Below, in pieces: positions 54,758 through 63,707 of a stretch of DNA of 64,000 nucleotides. The stretch covers positions 1,860,001 to 1,924,000 of the forward strand of contig OZ244915.1 of NCBI GenBank assembly GCA_965221815.1. Direction: 5' to 3'. The position numbers and the translations under genes were made by a program. Source of the DNA: JAPOXR01 sp965221815 (GTDB lineage: Bacteria; Pseudomonadota; Alphaproteobacteria; Rhodobacterales; Rhodobacteraceae). Positions within the stretch are counted from its first letter, which is position 1. Each line of letters begins with the position of its first letter. The notes under the pieces were generated by a model. It did no database searches and was not told where the DNA came from. It saw nothing but the letters and a program-made list of their open reading frames with translations.

Positions 54758-56110
54758 TTACTGCGCTAAGGGTTTGTCCCCCGAATAGTAGCCGGCAGCT
54801 TCAAGAACCGCCTCCATCCGCGAGCCAATTTCAGCTGCGCCTTCCTCGGTGGTGACCTCGCCGAGCATCATCTTCGTGCCCCATTCCTGGACAATCTCGG
54901 TGATTTCCGGCCACTCGGCAAAACGCGGGCGGAATTCCGGCACACCATCCTGCCAGCTTTCGACCAGTGCCGGGATGAATGTGTAAGTTTCTGCCAAAGC
55001 TGGATCAGCATAGGCCGACGCGCGGGCGGGAACGCCACCGCGTTCCAGATATTCCAGTGCATTGGCTTTCGATGTCGCCCATTGAATGAAGAGCCAGGCT
55101 GCCGCCTGCTCGGCCTCATCGGCCTGACTGGCAACCGCCAGTGAGAAACCGCCCAATGCAGGTTTGCGACCTGCCGGCCCCTTGGGCTCAGGTGCAATTG
55201 CCACGCAATCGGCAACAGCCGATGTCTCTTCACTCACCACGGTCGCATAAAAGGCCGACCACTCGGTGATCATCGCCACATCGCCCTGAGCGAAGGCGTT
55301 GACGACTTCCGCATGGTCATAGGCGACAATACCGTCCGGCATGTATTGCATGAGATCCTGACGGAATTTGAGTCCCGCCTGACTTTCTTCACTCAGCAGG
55401 TTTGAACGGAAATTCTCATCCAGAAACGATCCGCCGAATGGCCAGATGACCCGCGCAAAACTGTCGGCTGACTGCGTTTCATTGCGTTTTGACTGGAGGG
55501 CAAACGCATATTTCCCATCTTTGGTCAGCGCCGGACCGTAAACATCTTTCAATTCAGCCCATGTCTCCGGTGGGCCGTCAAAACCGGACTCTTCGAGCAT
55601 GCACCGGTTGTAAAACAGCAGCCCGGAATAATTATCGAACGGCAAGCCATATATTTTGCCGTCCCAGCCACCAAACGCATTCAAAACCAGTGGAAAGAAA
55701 TCATTGATATCGAGATCAGGATCGACGATGTCAGGAAACTTCGCCTGAAGCTCATCAACCGGAATAATCCACTCGTTTTCCGCAAAGTTTCCGATCCAGA
55801 CCAAATCAATCAGCGCGATGTCAAGATCGCCATCCGCGACAAAATCACGCACCTGTTCGCCCAGTGCATTTTCGTACGGATGTTTAATGATATTGATCTG
55901 AATCCCGGTTTCATCCTCGAATGCAGGTAACATGGCCTCAATGGCCTCATAACCCGGTCGCAACAGAAACACGACATCGACAGTTGTCCCGGAATAGGGC
56001 GCTGCCGCGTCTTTGAGACTCCATGTCATCGCATGAGAAACGCCCCCGACAGCCAGTCCCAGAGACAGGGCAGCAGCCGAAACCGCGTTCGTCAATATGT
56101 ATTTTTTCAT
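54758..56110 (-). CDS. ABC transporter solute-binding protein (family 1, CUT1)
   Basis: A 450-residue periplasmic binding protein with a Sec signal (MKKYILTNAVSAAALSLGLA, cut near residue 27). The mature part shows the family-1 pattern: PGYEAIEAMLPAFEDETGI, then YGLPFDNYSGLLFYN and MITEWSAFY. It probably binds a sugar, polyol or glycerol derivative. GGAGGAG lies just upstream of ATG 56110. It is divergent from the ATPase gene, with about 2.6 kb including hipBA between them. Confidence 0.9.
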   Translation of the reverse strand: MKKYILTNAVSAAALSLGLAVGGVSHAMTWSLKDAAAPYSGTTVDVVFLLRPGYEAIEAMLPAFEDETGIQINIIKHPYENALGEQVRDFVADGDLDIALIDLVWIGNFAENEWIIPVDELQAKFPDIVDPDLDINDFFPLVLNAFGGWDGKIYGLPFDNYSGLLFYNRCMLEESGFDGPPETWAELKDVYGPALTKDGKYAFALQSKRNETQSADSFARVIWPFGGSFLDENFRSNLLSEESQAGLKFRQDLMQYMPDGIVAYDHAEVVNAFAQGDVAMITEWSAFYATVVSEETSAVADCVAIAPEPKGPAGRKPALGGFSLAVASQADEAEQAAAWLFIQWATSKANALEYLERGGVPARASAYADPALAETYTFIPALVESWQDGVPEFRPRFAEWPEITEIVQEWGTKMMLGEVTTEEGAAEIGSRMEAVLEAAGYYSGDKPLAQ

Positions 56111-56877
56111 AATCTCCTCCGATGGTGATCAGTTGATTTGGTTTGTCAATAGGACGTATGCGACTTAAAATTCAAGCATTGATGCTGCATTTGAGGTTGC
56201 AATCGACGGCAGCAAACCTGCCGAGGGCACAAGTTTGCCTTGGCAGCTGACTTACGCCGGGTTTGGTCACCCGAATTCTATCCCATCTTTAACGTTGTGT
56301 GTATTTGCATCAATCCATGAAGGGCCGAATTTTCGTCGTGGCACGACGCGTGGGTCTAGCGGCGGGACAGCCGCGGCGCGTTGGGGGAAGGATGTCGGGT
56401 CTTCAGACCACGGTGATGCGCACGTTGCGCGGCGACGGGGCGATGTTCATGGCTGTGGTGGTTTTGGCCTGCAACGCACATCGGACGTGGCCGTCTTTTT
56501 GCCTGAAGGCCGTGGGGGTGTGGCGGAGATCGGCGAGGAGATCGAAGACAGTTGGGGGTTTCTTGAGATCAAACAGCGTGTCTGCCACCCCGAAAAGATG
56601 CGTCGCGATTGTCTTGCGATGGGCATGACGCTGATCGGACGCGCGCGGGAGCGGCCAGGCCACGGTTGCTCATCCGCTCCGAACCCGGTTTCACCATCCG
56701 CCCGACAATGTTTCCCAGGGCACAGCAGAGCGGCCGCGGGTGAAGCTCCCTGCTTGTCGCAGATTCTCAGGTCGATTGACACACCACAGATCATGTCGCC
56801 AGATTGGTCATGACAGTTTATCTTTTGGCTCGTCTTTTCCTGCAAATCTCTCTTTTGAGAGATTCGCGCACAAAAAA
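56111..56877. other. Region between binding-protein gene and hipBA; gene remnant of high GC
   Basis: Bases 56111-56277 are upstream DNA of the binding-protein gene. After the inverted repeat, about 56350-56820 is GC rich with several overlapping frames, none with a ribosome site or a product I recognise. It looks like broken mobile DNA. Bases 56821-56877 become AT rich and lead into the hip promoter. Confidence 0.4.
56278..56346 (+). repeat. 69-bp inverted repeat, left copy
   Basis: It matches the reverse complement of 58689-58757 at 63 of 69 positions. The pair brackets hipBA and the GC-rich fragment (2480 bp in all). No flanking target duplication is visible. Confidence 0.85.
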
Positions 56878-57029
56878 TATCATTAATGATATTAAATTGC
56901 ACTCATCACTTGAAAAAATATCACATATGATAGCATTCTATATAAAGGCTCTTGAAATCTTATCGCTAAATTAATATCATTTGTGATATGAAAACTGATG
57001 GAACGCACCAGAAGCTATCACAGGTGATA
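56878..57029 (+). promoter_or_regulatory. hip operator region with four palindromes
   Basis: Four copies of TATCANNNNTGATA lie at 56878-56891, 56919-56932, 56975-56988 and 57016-57029, spaced 41, 56 and 41 bases between starts. Each is an inverted pair, so each probably binds a HipB dimer. The last one covers the start region of hipB. A sigma-70 promoter is expected among them; the AT-rich spacer contains CTATATAAAG at about 56937-56946. HipB autorepression is the likely logic. Confidence 0.75.
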
Positions 57030-57367
57030 TGATGAAGCTTTCCAAATTTGTACCTGAGGATGAAATTCTCAAGGAGTTTGCAAAGCGTCTTGCCAGGATA
57101 CGCAAGACGCAAGGATACTCGCAAACCGATTTTGCAAAGGAAGCGGGCATTGGCGTTGCCACACTTCGCCGCATTGAGGGCGGTCAGGACAGCCAATTTG
57201 AAACATGGTTGAAAATTCTAAAAGCATTGGACCGAGTGCCTGCCCTTGATGCACTCCTGCCGGAAACATTCAATTCTCCGATGGCGGAAGCGCTCGTCGG
57301 GAAATCTCGAAAGCGCAAAAAGCCCCCTCCCTCATCCGGTATCGTATGGGGAGATGAAGCCAAATGA
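57029..57367 (+). CDS. hipB: HipB-like XRE-family antitoxin
   Basis: A 112-residue DNA-binding protein with an XRE helix-turn-helix (about residues 23-55; KTQGYSQTDFAKEAGIGVAT is the core). The basic C-terminal tail (KSRKRKKPPPSS) may contact the toxin. It should bind the four operators just upstream and neutralise HipA. The start is ATG 57029; ATG 57032 follows directly. It overlaps hipA by 4 bp (ATGA). Confidence 0.88.
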   Translation: MMKLSKFVPEDEILKEFAKRLARIRKTQGYSQTDFAKEAGIGVATLRRIEGGQDSQFETWLKILKALDRVPALDALLPETFNSPMAEALVGKSRKRKKPPPSSGIVWGDEAK

Positions 57368-58662
57368 GCACTGCGACTGTCAAACTATGGGGGACCCCCA
57401 TCGGATATGTCGCGATGGATCATGGCGAACGCTATGCCCGATTTGAATATGACCCTGCATTTGTGGACTTCGGTATAGAGCCAGCTCCGCTAAATATGCC
57501 CGCCCACAAGGGACATATCTATCAGTTTGAAGGACTGCACCCCCGATCATTTCACGGATTGCCCGGCATGATTGCCGACAGTTTGCCCGACAAATACGGC
57601 AACAAACTTATTGATGTCTGGCTCAACCAGACCGGAAGAGACCGGGAGGAGTTCAACGCTGTTGATCGTCTCTGCTACACCGGCACACGCGGCATGGGCG
57701 CGCTGGAATTTGAGCCTGTCATTGAAACTGAAGCAGCAAAAGACAGGCGCCTTGAAATCCGTGACCTCATTAATCTCGCATCAATGGCCTTCGCAGACAG
57801 AGAAACCCTCAACACCAAACTGACGCCAGGTAAGGAAGAAGCCGCTTTACTGGATATTCTCAGTGTCGGGACATCTGCGGGCGGCGCTCGGGCGAAAGCT
57901 GTCATTGCCTATAACCCGGAGACAGCAGAAGTTCGGTCAGGACAGTTAGACCTGTCACCCGATTTTGAACATTGGCTGATTAAGTTTGACGGCGTTGCCT
58001 TCAGTGGAGACTGGGGTGTGGCCGACCCGTCCGGCTACGGCGTTCTGGAATATAGCTATCACCTTATGGCGAAAGCATGCGGCATCGACATGATGGAGAG
58101 TCGCCTGTTCAGCGAGAATGGCCGCAATCACTTCATGACAAGGCGCTTTGATCGCGATGAACAGGGCAGCAAGAAATTTGTGCAGACTTTCGCAGCTGTC
58201 GCGCATTTTGATTATTATGAGAGCGGTGCATATTCCTATGAGCAGCTTTTTACAACGATGCGTAAGTTGGACATGCCGCAAAGTGCGATTGAAGAGCAGT
58301 TTCGCCGTGTGGTTTTCAATGTGGTCGGATGCAATCAGGATGACCATGTGAAAAACTTTGGTTTCATGATGGACCGACAAGGTCATTGGGACATCACGCC
58401 TGCCTATGATCTTTGTCATGCCGAAGGCAGTGATTTCACAAGATTCCACCAATTGAGCATCAACAGCAAAACAAGCGACTTTACCGTCGAAGACCTCAAA
58501 CATCTCGCGAAGTTTGCCCGGTTGCCACGCAACCGCGAGAAGATAGTTCTGGAGCAAACCGTTGATGCGTTCTCAACATGGCATCAAACAGCAAAAGAGC
58601 TGGATATACCAAAGACGCTGCAGGACCACGTCTTGCGCACGCTCCGCCTGTCCTGGCCATAG
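57364..58662 (+). CDS. hipA: HipA-family serine/threonine kinase toxin
   Basis: A 432-residue HipA kinase. The phosphate-binding loop carries SVGTSAGGARAKA (about residues 165-177), and the catalytic loop NQDDHVKNFGFM and metal loop ITPAYDL follow. In E. coli, HipA phosphorylates glutamyl-tRNA synthetase, causing growth arrest; a GltX gene lies at 11948. The N-terminal subdomain is complete, so it is expected to be active. The G in SAGGAR replaces the canonical I of SIGGAR. Confidence 0.9.
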   Translation: MSTATVKLWGTPIGYVAMDHGERYARFEYDPAFVDFGIEPAPLNMPAHKGHIYQFEGLHPRSFHGLPGMIADSLPDKYGNKLIDVWLNQTGRDREEFNAVDRLCYTGTRGMGALEFEPVIETEAAKDRRLEIRDLINLASMAFADRETLNTKLTPGKEEAALLDILSVGTSAGGARAKAVIAYNPETAEVRSGQLDLSPDFEHWLIKFDGVAFSGDWGVADPSGYGVLEYSYHLMAKACGIDMMESRLFSENGRNHFMTRRFDRDEQGSKKFVQTFAAVAHFDYYESGAYSYEQLFTTMRKLDMPQSAIEEQFRRVVFNVVGCNQDDHVKNFGFMMDRQGHWDITPAYDLCHAEGSDFTRFHQLSINSKTSDFTVEDLKHLAKFARLPRNREKIVLEQTVDAFSTWHQTAKELDIPKTLQDHVLRTLRLSWP

Positions 58663-58688
58663 GCTGGAGAAGATATCTGGACAGACTA

Positions 58689-58757
58689 TCGTGCCACTAC
58701 GAAAATTTGGTCCTTCATGGATTGACGCAAATGCACACAACGTTAAAGATGGGTTAG
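58689..58757 (-). repeat. 69-bp inverted repeat, right copy
   Basis: The reverse complement matches 56278-56346 at 63 of 69 positions. It ends 9 bases before the ATPase start, so it also holds that gene's upstream DNA, perhaps including a promoter or operator copied or inverted from the binding-protein side. Confidence 0.85.
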
Positions 58758-58766
58758 CTGAGAGGA

Positions 58767-59840
58767 ATGTCAAAAGTGGCGACTGTTCAAATCTCCAATC
58801 TGTCAAAGTATTACGGGACACTGCAAGCCCTTGATGATGTCTCGCTGCATGTTCCCGATGGCGCCTTCACCGTCTTTGTTGGACCGTCAGGATGCGGTAA
58901 ATCGACCCTGCTTCGCGCCATCGCCGGACTCGAACCTGTCAACAGCGGATCCATTCATATCGGGGACCGTGACGTCACCAATCTTGAACCTTCGGATCGT
59001 GACCTCGCGATGGTGTTTCAATCCTATGCCCTCTATCCGCACATGTCGGTGCGCGCGAATATGGAATTTGGCATGAAGGTCAATGGTATCGATCCCCAGG
59101 AACGCCACCAGCGCGTCGCCGAAGCCGCACGAATCTTGCAACTCAGCGAATTGCTCGACCGCAAACCGGGGCAGCTTTCCGGCGGGCAACGCCAGCGGGT
59201 GGCAATCGGCCGCTCAATCGTCAAGAATCCGAAAGTCTTTCTGTTTGACGAACCCCTGTCCAACCTCGATGCCAAACTTCGGGTGCAAATGCGGATCGAA
59301 CTTGAATCGTTACATGAAGAACTTGGAGCCACGATGATCTATGTGACACACGATCAGGTCGAAGCCATGACCATGGCAGATGAAATCGTGGTGCTGAACG
59401 AAGGACGCGTGATGCAGGTCGGCCAACCGATGGATCTCTATCACCAACCGCAATCCGAGTTCGTGGCGGGCTTTATTGGCTCGCCAGCCATGAATATCGT
59501 CGACGCAAACTCATCTCTCGGGCAAGAATTGGGAACACAATCCCGTGCCGCGCGAATCGGAATACGCCCCGAACATGTTGAAATCGCAAAAACCGGGCTC
59601 AAGACAAAAATCCGTGTCAAGGAGCAACTTGGCGGAGAAAGCTATCTGTACACGACAACCGAAGATGGCGTGGATATCGTGGTCAAGACCGATGGTGATG
59701 ATTCGCATGCGGTTGGTGACACCCTGTCGCTGCGATTTCCACTTCATCGTGTCCACTGGTTTGCGGCCACCGGCGATGTGTTGCCCCGAACCAACGAGCC
59801 CGGTCATGCGTGTGACAGCGACGTGTCCCCCGTTCGGTGA
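58767..59840 (+). CDS. ABC transporter ATPase (CUT1, MalK/UgpC-like)
   Basis: A 357-residue ATPase. Walker A is GPSGCGKST near residue 38, the signature is LSGGQRQRVA near 137 and Walker B is VFLFDEPLSNLD near 157. A C-terminal regulatory OB-fold domain follows. It energises the permeases on the other strand. GTG 58776 (MATVQISNLS in effect) has AGAGGA at better spacing than ATG 58767, so either start is possible. Confidence 0.9.
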   Translation: MSKVATVQISNLSKYYGTLQALDDVSLHVPDGAFTVFVGPSGCGKSTLLRAIAGLEPVNSGSIHIGDRDVTNLEPSDRDLAMVFQSYALYPHMSVRANMEFGMKVNGIDPQERHQRVAEAARILQLSELLDRKPGQLSGGQRQRVAIGRSIVKNPKVFLFDEPLSNLDAKLRVQMRIELESLHEELGATMIYVTHDQVEAMTMADEIVVLNEGRVMQVGQPMDLYHQPQSEFVAGFIGSPAMNIVDANSSLGQELGTQSRAARIGIRPEHVEIAKTGLKTKIRVKEQLGGESYLYTTTEDGVDIVVKTDGDDSHAVGDTLSLRFPLHRVHWFAATGDVLPRTNEPGHACDSDVSPVR

Positions 59841-59878
59841 AAGGACTCTCCTGAACCCGCGAGTCGATTGACCCGGCA

Positions 59879-61237
59879 ATGCGCCGTGATGCACAAATGG
59901 AATCGCTGATCGACGCCGCCGTCGCGCGGTCCAGAGTCATCGATTCCGTCTATTTGGGTCGCGGTGTCCTGACCATGGCGGGTGAGGCCGCCGCAAACCT
60001 CACGGCGTCTCGAGACGCTGTCATCATGGCGGATGAAGCTGGCTTTGCAGCGGCAGGGGCACCTGCAATCACTGCCCTTGAAACTTCGGGGTTTACCGTC
60101 AGCCGAATAATCAAACCATCTCGCCCTCTGCCCCACGCCTCAGTCGAAGAAGCCGCTGTCTTTTGCGCTGCATTGCGCAATAATCATGACATGCTGCCGA
60201 TCGCTCTTGGATCCGGTGTTATCAATGACCTGGTCAGGTATGCCGCTTTTCATACGGGAAAACGCTTCGTCTCCATTGCCACGGCAGCGTCGATGGACGG
60301 CTATGCCAGTAGCGGCGCGCCGCTTGCGCAGGATGGTTTCAAGATTACCATCCCCACCTCACCTCCAGCGGTTATCCTCGCGGATATCGACATCATCGCT
60401 GCAGCACCGGCAAAAATGAATGGATGGGGTTACGGCGACCTGGCTGGAAAGATACCTGCGGGTGGCGACTGGATTCTTGCTGATCTTGTCGGTGCTGAGA
60501 CCATTGATGAATTTGCCTTTGGCCTTGTACAGGATGGTTTGCGTGACTGGCTTGCCAATCCGCGGGGCGTTCGGGGCGGTGATCCTGACACAATTGCAGA
60601 GTTGTTTGTCGGTTTGACTCTTGTCGGATTCGCGATGGAAGCGTACGGAAGCTCACGCCCGGCTTCGGGTGCCGATCATCAAATCGCCCATATCTGGGAG
60701 ATGGAGGGGCACAAATCTCAAGGGCAGAAAGTGGCCCATGGTGCTGCGGTTGCCGTGGGAACCTGGGCCGTACTGGCCCTCTATGACTGGTTGCTCGAAC
60801 AGGATATTGAGAATCTCGACATCACATGGACATTGTCCCAATCACCCGACCTGGCTCGTCGCGAGAGCGACCTGAATCGTCTGTTTGATGATCACAGGAT
60901 TGGGGCGCGTGCCACCACGGAATTGCGGGCAAAACATATATCTGCGGACCTTCACAAGGCACGACTCGAACGCATCGTTGAAGGCTGGCCGCAAACACGC
61001 GACCGGCTCAGGCAGCAGTTGGCCAGTGCGCAGGAAATGGCGGGTATGCTGCACGCGGCCGGTGTACCAGCTGACCCCGGGGATATCGGCCTCTCATTGG
61101 CAGATCTGATAATGACGGTGCGGAAAGCCGCCTATATTCGGCGTCGCTACACGATACTCGACTTCTTGCATGAAACCGGATTGACAGAATATGCATTGCA
61201 CGAAGCCTTTTCGAATTATGAGAAGCGATGCCAATGA
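59879..61237 (+). CDS. AraM/glycerol-1-phosphate dehydrogenase-like enzyme
   Basis: A 452-residue member of the iron-containing alcohol dehydrogenase superfamily, most like AraM/EgsA sn-glycerol-1-phosphate dehydrogenases. Nucleotide binding is at GSGVINDLVRYA near residue 113, followed by SIATAASMDGYAS. Metal ligands are expected in GADHQIAHIWEMEGH near residue 274. Substrate in this operon is likely a phosphorylated polyol or sugar. A long C-terminal helical region (about 360-452) is typical of AraM forms. It lies 38 bp after the ATPase. Confidence 0.8.
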   Translation: MRRDAQMESLIDAAVARSRVIDSVYLGRGVLTMAGEAAANLTASRDAVIMADEAGFAAAGAPAITALETSGFTVSRIIKPSRPLPHASVEEAAVFCAALRNNHDMLPIALGSGVINDLVRYAAFHTGKRFVSIATAASMDGYASSGAPLAQDGFKITIPTSPPAVILADIDIIAAAPAKMNGWGYGDLAGKIPAGGDWILADLVGAETIDEFAFGLVQDGLRDWLANPRGVRGGDPDTIAELFVGLTLVGFAMEAYGSSRPASGADHQIAHIWEMEGHKSQGQKVAHGAAVAVGTWAVLALYDWLLEQDIENLDITWTLSQSPDLARRESDLNRLFDDHRIGARATTELRAKHISADLHKARLERIVEGWPQTRDRLRQQLASAQEMAGMLHAAGVPADPGDIGLSLADLIMTVRKAAYIRRRYTILDFLHETGLTEYALHEAFSNYEKRCQ

Positions 61238-61812
61238 CAACGCGAGGTGAGGCGATGGATCTCAAGAAAATGGCGGTTGAGGCGGTGACCGAAATTGCCG
61301 CTTCGATTGATTTGGCCCTACCCGGCCAGATCAATGCGATGTCGGAACCGATTCAACGGGCGCGGCGAATTGCACTCTATGGAGTCGGGCGTGAAGGTTT
61401 GATGATCAAAACACTCGCCATGCGCCTGTTTCACCTTGGACTGGATGCACATCTGGTGGGGGATATGACCACGCCGCCGCTGGCAACAGGCGATTTGTTG
61501 ATCGTCAGCGCCGGACCAGGCCATTTTTCGACATGCCGTGCATTGATCGAGGTGAGTCGCGCGGCGGGTGCCGAGACACTGTGTGTGACTGCCGAGCCAC
61601 AGGGGCGCACTGCACAGGAAGCGGACCATTTGATCCACCTGCCAGCACAGACAATGGCGCGTGACAGCGGAAACAGGGTCTCGGTGCTGCCCATGGGATC
61701 ACTCTATGAAGGGGTCATGTTCTTGTTTTTTGAAATCCTCATCTTGGACTTGCAGAAGCAACTTGGTCTGTCGGCGCAAGCGATGCGTGCCAATCATACC
61801 AATCTGGAATGA
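61228..61812 (+). CDS. SIS-domain sugar isomerase, 6-phospho-3-hexuloisomerase-like
   Basis: A 194-residue SIS protein. The phosphosugar loop is in IALYGVGREG, then MRLFHLGLDAHLVGD, LIVSAGPGHF and the family motif VLPMGSLYE. It resembles HxlB (PHI) and should isomerise a ketose phosphate. It overlaps the dehydrogenase by 10 bp; ATG 61255, with GAGGTGAG just upstream, is an alternative start. Confidence 0.82.
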   Translation: MPMTTRGEAMDLKKMAVEAVTEIAASIDLALPGQINAMSEPIQRARRIALYGVGREGLMIKTLAMRLFHLGLDAHLVGDMTTPPLATGDLLIVSAGPGHFSTCRALIEVSRAAGAETLCVTAEPQGRTAQEADHLIHLPAQTMARDSGNRVSVLPMGSLYEGVMFLFFEILILDLQKQLGLSAQAMRANHTNLE

Positions 61813-62567
61813 CCATGGGCTGGAAAGAACGATTCTCCATTTCTGGCAAGACTGCGCTGGTCACAGGGGCCTCTTCAGGCATCGGGGCTGAAATCGTGGC
61901 AGTCTTCGCCGAGGCGGGTGCCTATGTGATTGCAACGGGACGGTCATCACAGCGTCTCAGCGCAGTTGCCGCGCAGGCCGATGCCCAAGCCATTGAAGCT
62001 GACATTTCAACCATCGACGGCTGCGAGGCACTGGCCCGTGAAGCCCTCTCGCTGGCCATGCCGATTGATATCCTCGTCAATAGTGCCGGGGTCGCTTTGG
62101 TGGGACCGCTTCTCGACTATTCTGCGGAAGACTGGGATCGGACCATGGCCGTGAATCTCCGACCCCCATTTCTTCTCTCACGCGCACTTGCTCCGGCCAT
62201 GATCGAAGCCGGTGGGGGAAAAATCATCAATATTTCATCACAAACTGGTGTCATCGCCCTGGCTGAACATGCGGCCTATGCCACTTCCAAGGGAGGTCTC
62301 AACGCCTTGACCAAGTCACTGATGGTTGAACTTGCACCGCATAATATTCAGGTCAATGCGATCTGCCCGACGGTGGTGATGACCGAAATGGGAAAAAAGA
62401 TCTGGAGCCCCCCTGAGAAGTCTGGGCCAATGATCGCCAAGACACCATTGGGAAGGTTTGGTGAACCGGTGGAAATCGCGGATTTGGCACTTTATCTTGC
62501 CTCACCTGCCGCCGATCTCATCAATGGTGAGGTCATCATGATTGAAGGAGGATTTACCAGCGTATGA
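61809..62567 (+). CDS. Short-chain dehydrogenase/reductase
   Basis: A 252-residue classical SDR. Cofactor loop TGASSGIG near residue 17, NSAGVA near 90, a catalytic Ser in NISSQTG, and YATSKGG with Tyr-Lys near 152-156. The C-terminal GEVIMIEGG is typical of sugar or polyol oxidoreductases. It overlaps both neighbours by 4 bp. Confidence 0.9.
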   Translation: MTMGWKERFSISGKTALVTGASSGIGAEIVAVFAEAGAYVIATGRSSQRLSAVAAQADAQAIEADISTIDGCEALAREALSLAMPIDILVNSAGVALVGPLLDYSAEDWDRTMAVNLRPPFLLSRALAPAMIEAGGGKIINISSQTGVIALAEHAAYATSKGGLNALTKSLMVELAPHNIQVNAICPTVVMTEMGKKIWSPPEKSGPMIAKTPLGRFGEPVEIADLALYLASPAADLINGEVIMIEGGFTSV

Positions 62568-63415
62568 AAGGTTTTGGTGTCCATACAAGCATGTGGACAA
62601 TGTCCTGGGACGCAGAGGGTGCAAGGCGAGCCATCCGCGCAGCAACTGCGTCGGAAGTGGATTTTATCGAGATTGCGCTCCTCAATCCCACATCGGTCGA
62701 TGCACAGCAGGGGAAGACACTGCTGTCGGAGGCACAATTGCCCGCCGTCTGCTCGTTGGGATTGCCGGAGGAGGCACGCGCCTCACGCGATCCTGAAGCT
62801 GCAATCAGCTTCCTCCGGATCGCGATCGAAAAGACGGCGCAGCTCGGTGCAGTCGCTTTGACCGGTGTGACCTACGGTGGAATCGGTGAACGCACCGGAC
62901 ATCCTCCGACCGAGGCTGAATTGGACAATGTGGCCAGAACGATTGATCAGGCCGCGTCCTGCGCGCGTGCACACGGGATCGACTTGGGTATTGAGCCCGT
63001 CAACCGTTACGAGACTCACCTGATCAACACGGCCGCACAGGGGGGACAGATGATCGACCGTATCGGGGCTGAAAATCTTTTCCTTCATCTCGACACTTAC
63101 CATATGAATATCGAGGAAAAAGGGGCTGGCAACGGCATTCTCGCTGCACGTGAGCATTTGCGCTACATTCATTTATCGGAAAGTGACAGGGGGACGCCGG
63201 GCGAGGGAACCTGTGACTGGGATGAGATTTTTGCAACCTTGGCAGCGATCGGATTCGCGGGTGGTCTGGCGATGGAAAGTTTCGTTGAAATGCCCCCGGA
63301 GATCGCCTTCGGACTGTCGGTGTGGCGACCAGTGGCCAGAGATGCCGAGGAGGTCATGAATAAAGGCATGCCATTTTTGCGCAACAAGGCGCAGCAATAT
63401 GGGTTGACCGGTTAG
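62564..63415 (+). CDS. Ketose 3-epimerase-like TIM-barrel isomerase
   Basis: A 283-residue protein of the sugar phosphate isomerase/epimerase superfamily, most like D-tagatose/D-psicose 3-epimerases. Metal ligands are visible: Glu in GIEPVNRYET, Asp in HLDTYHMN, His in IHLSESDRG and Glu in AMESF. It would interconvert ketoses at C3. It ends the operon. Confidence 0.87.
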   Translation: MKGFGVHTSMWTMSWDAEGARRAIRAATASEVDFIEIALLNPTSVDAQQGKTLLSEAQLPAVCSLGLPEEARASRDPEAAISFLRIAIEKTAQLGAVALTGVTYGGIGERTGHPPTEAELDNVARTIDQAASCARAHGIDLGIEPVNRYETHLINTAAQGGQMIDRIGAENLFLHLDTYHMNIEEKGAGNGILAAREHLRYIHLSESDRGTPGEGTCDWDEIFATLAAIGFAGGLAMESFVEMPPEIAFGLSVWRPVARDAEEVMNKGMPFLRNKAQQYGLTG

Positions 63416-63432
63416 CCTATCAACATGGCCCA

Positions 63433-63700
63433 TTACGCACGAAGGGGGTCAAAAACGGCAAGATTTGGAGAGTCCCGCAAAGTGTGGGGCAGTTGCATTT
63501 GATCCGTGCGGGTGACCACGAGGGTCTTGCCCGGATGGATGAATTCAAGGATGGTGATGAGTTCCGGACGCTCCTTGAGACTGGAGCCACTGCCGGTTTC
63601 GGTGCGGATCAGGCGGCGGTGACCGCGGCGATCTGGGCATCAAGATTCTGATCGGCAGTGCCGATCCGGGCGCCGTCAATCCGGGCGGCGAGATCCTGAT
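63433..63700 (-). pseudogene. Decayed Tn3-type resolvase (N-terminal part)
   Basis: On the minus strand, fragments of a resolvase catalytic domain are seen in two frames. TADQNLDAQIAAVTAA ends in a stop; then, in another frame, IRTETGSGSSLKERPEL and LEFIHPGKTLVVTR lead to a stop at 63433. The conserved Arg of the DRLAR motif region is altered (DQMQLPH). So the gene has a frameshift and a corrupted active-site helix. Confidence 0.8.
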
Positions 63701-63707
63701 TCGGTCA

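Noticed and set aside
56235..56813. A 192-codon frame starting before the left inverted repeat
   Set aside because: It crosses the repeat, has no ribosome site and no recognisable domain; probably chance in GC-rich remnant DNA.
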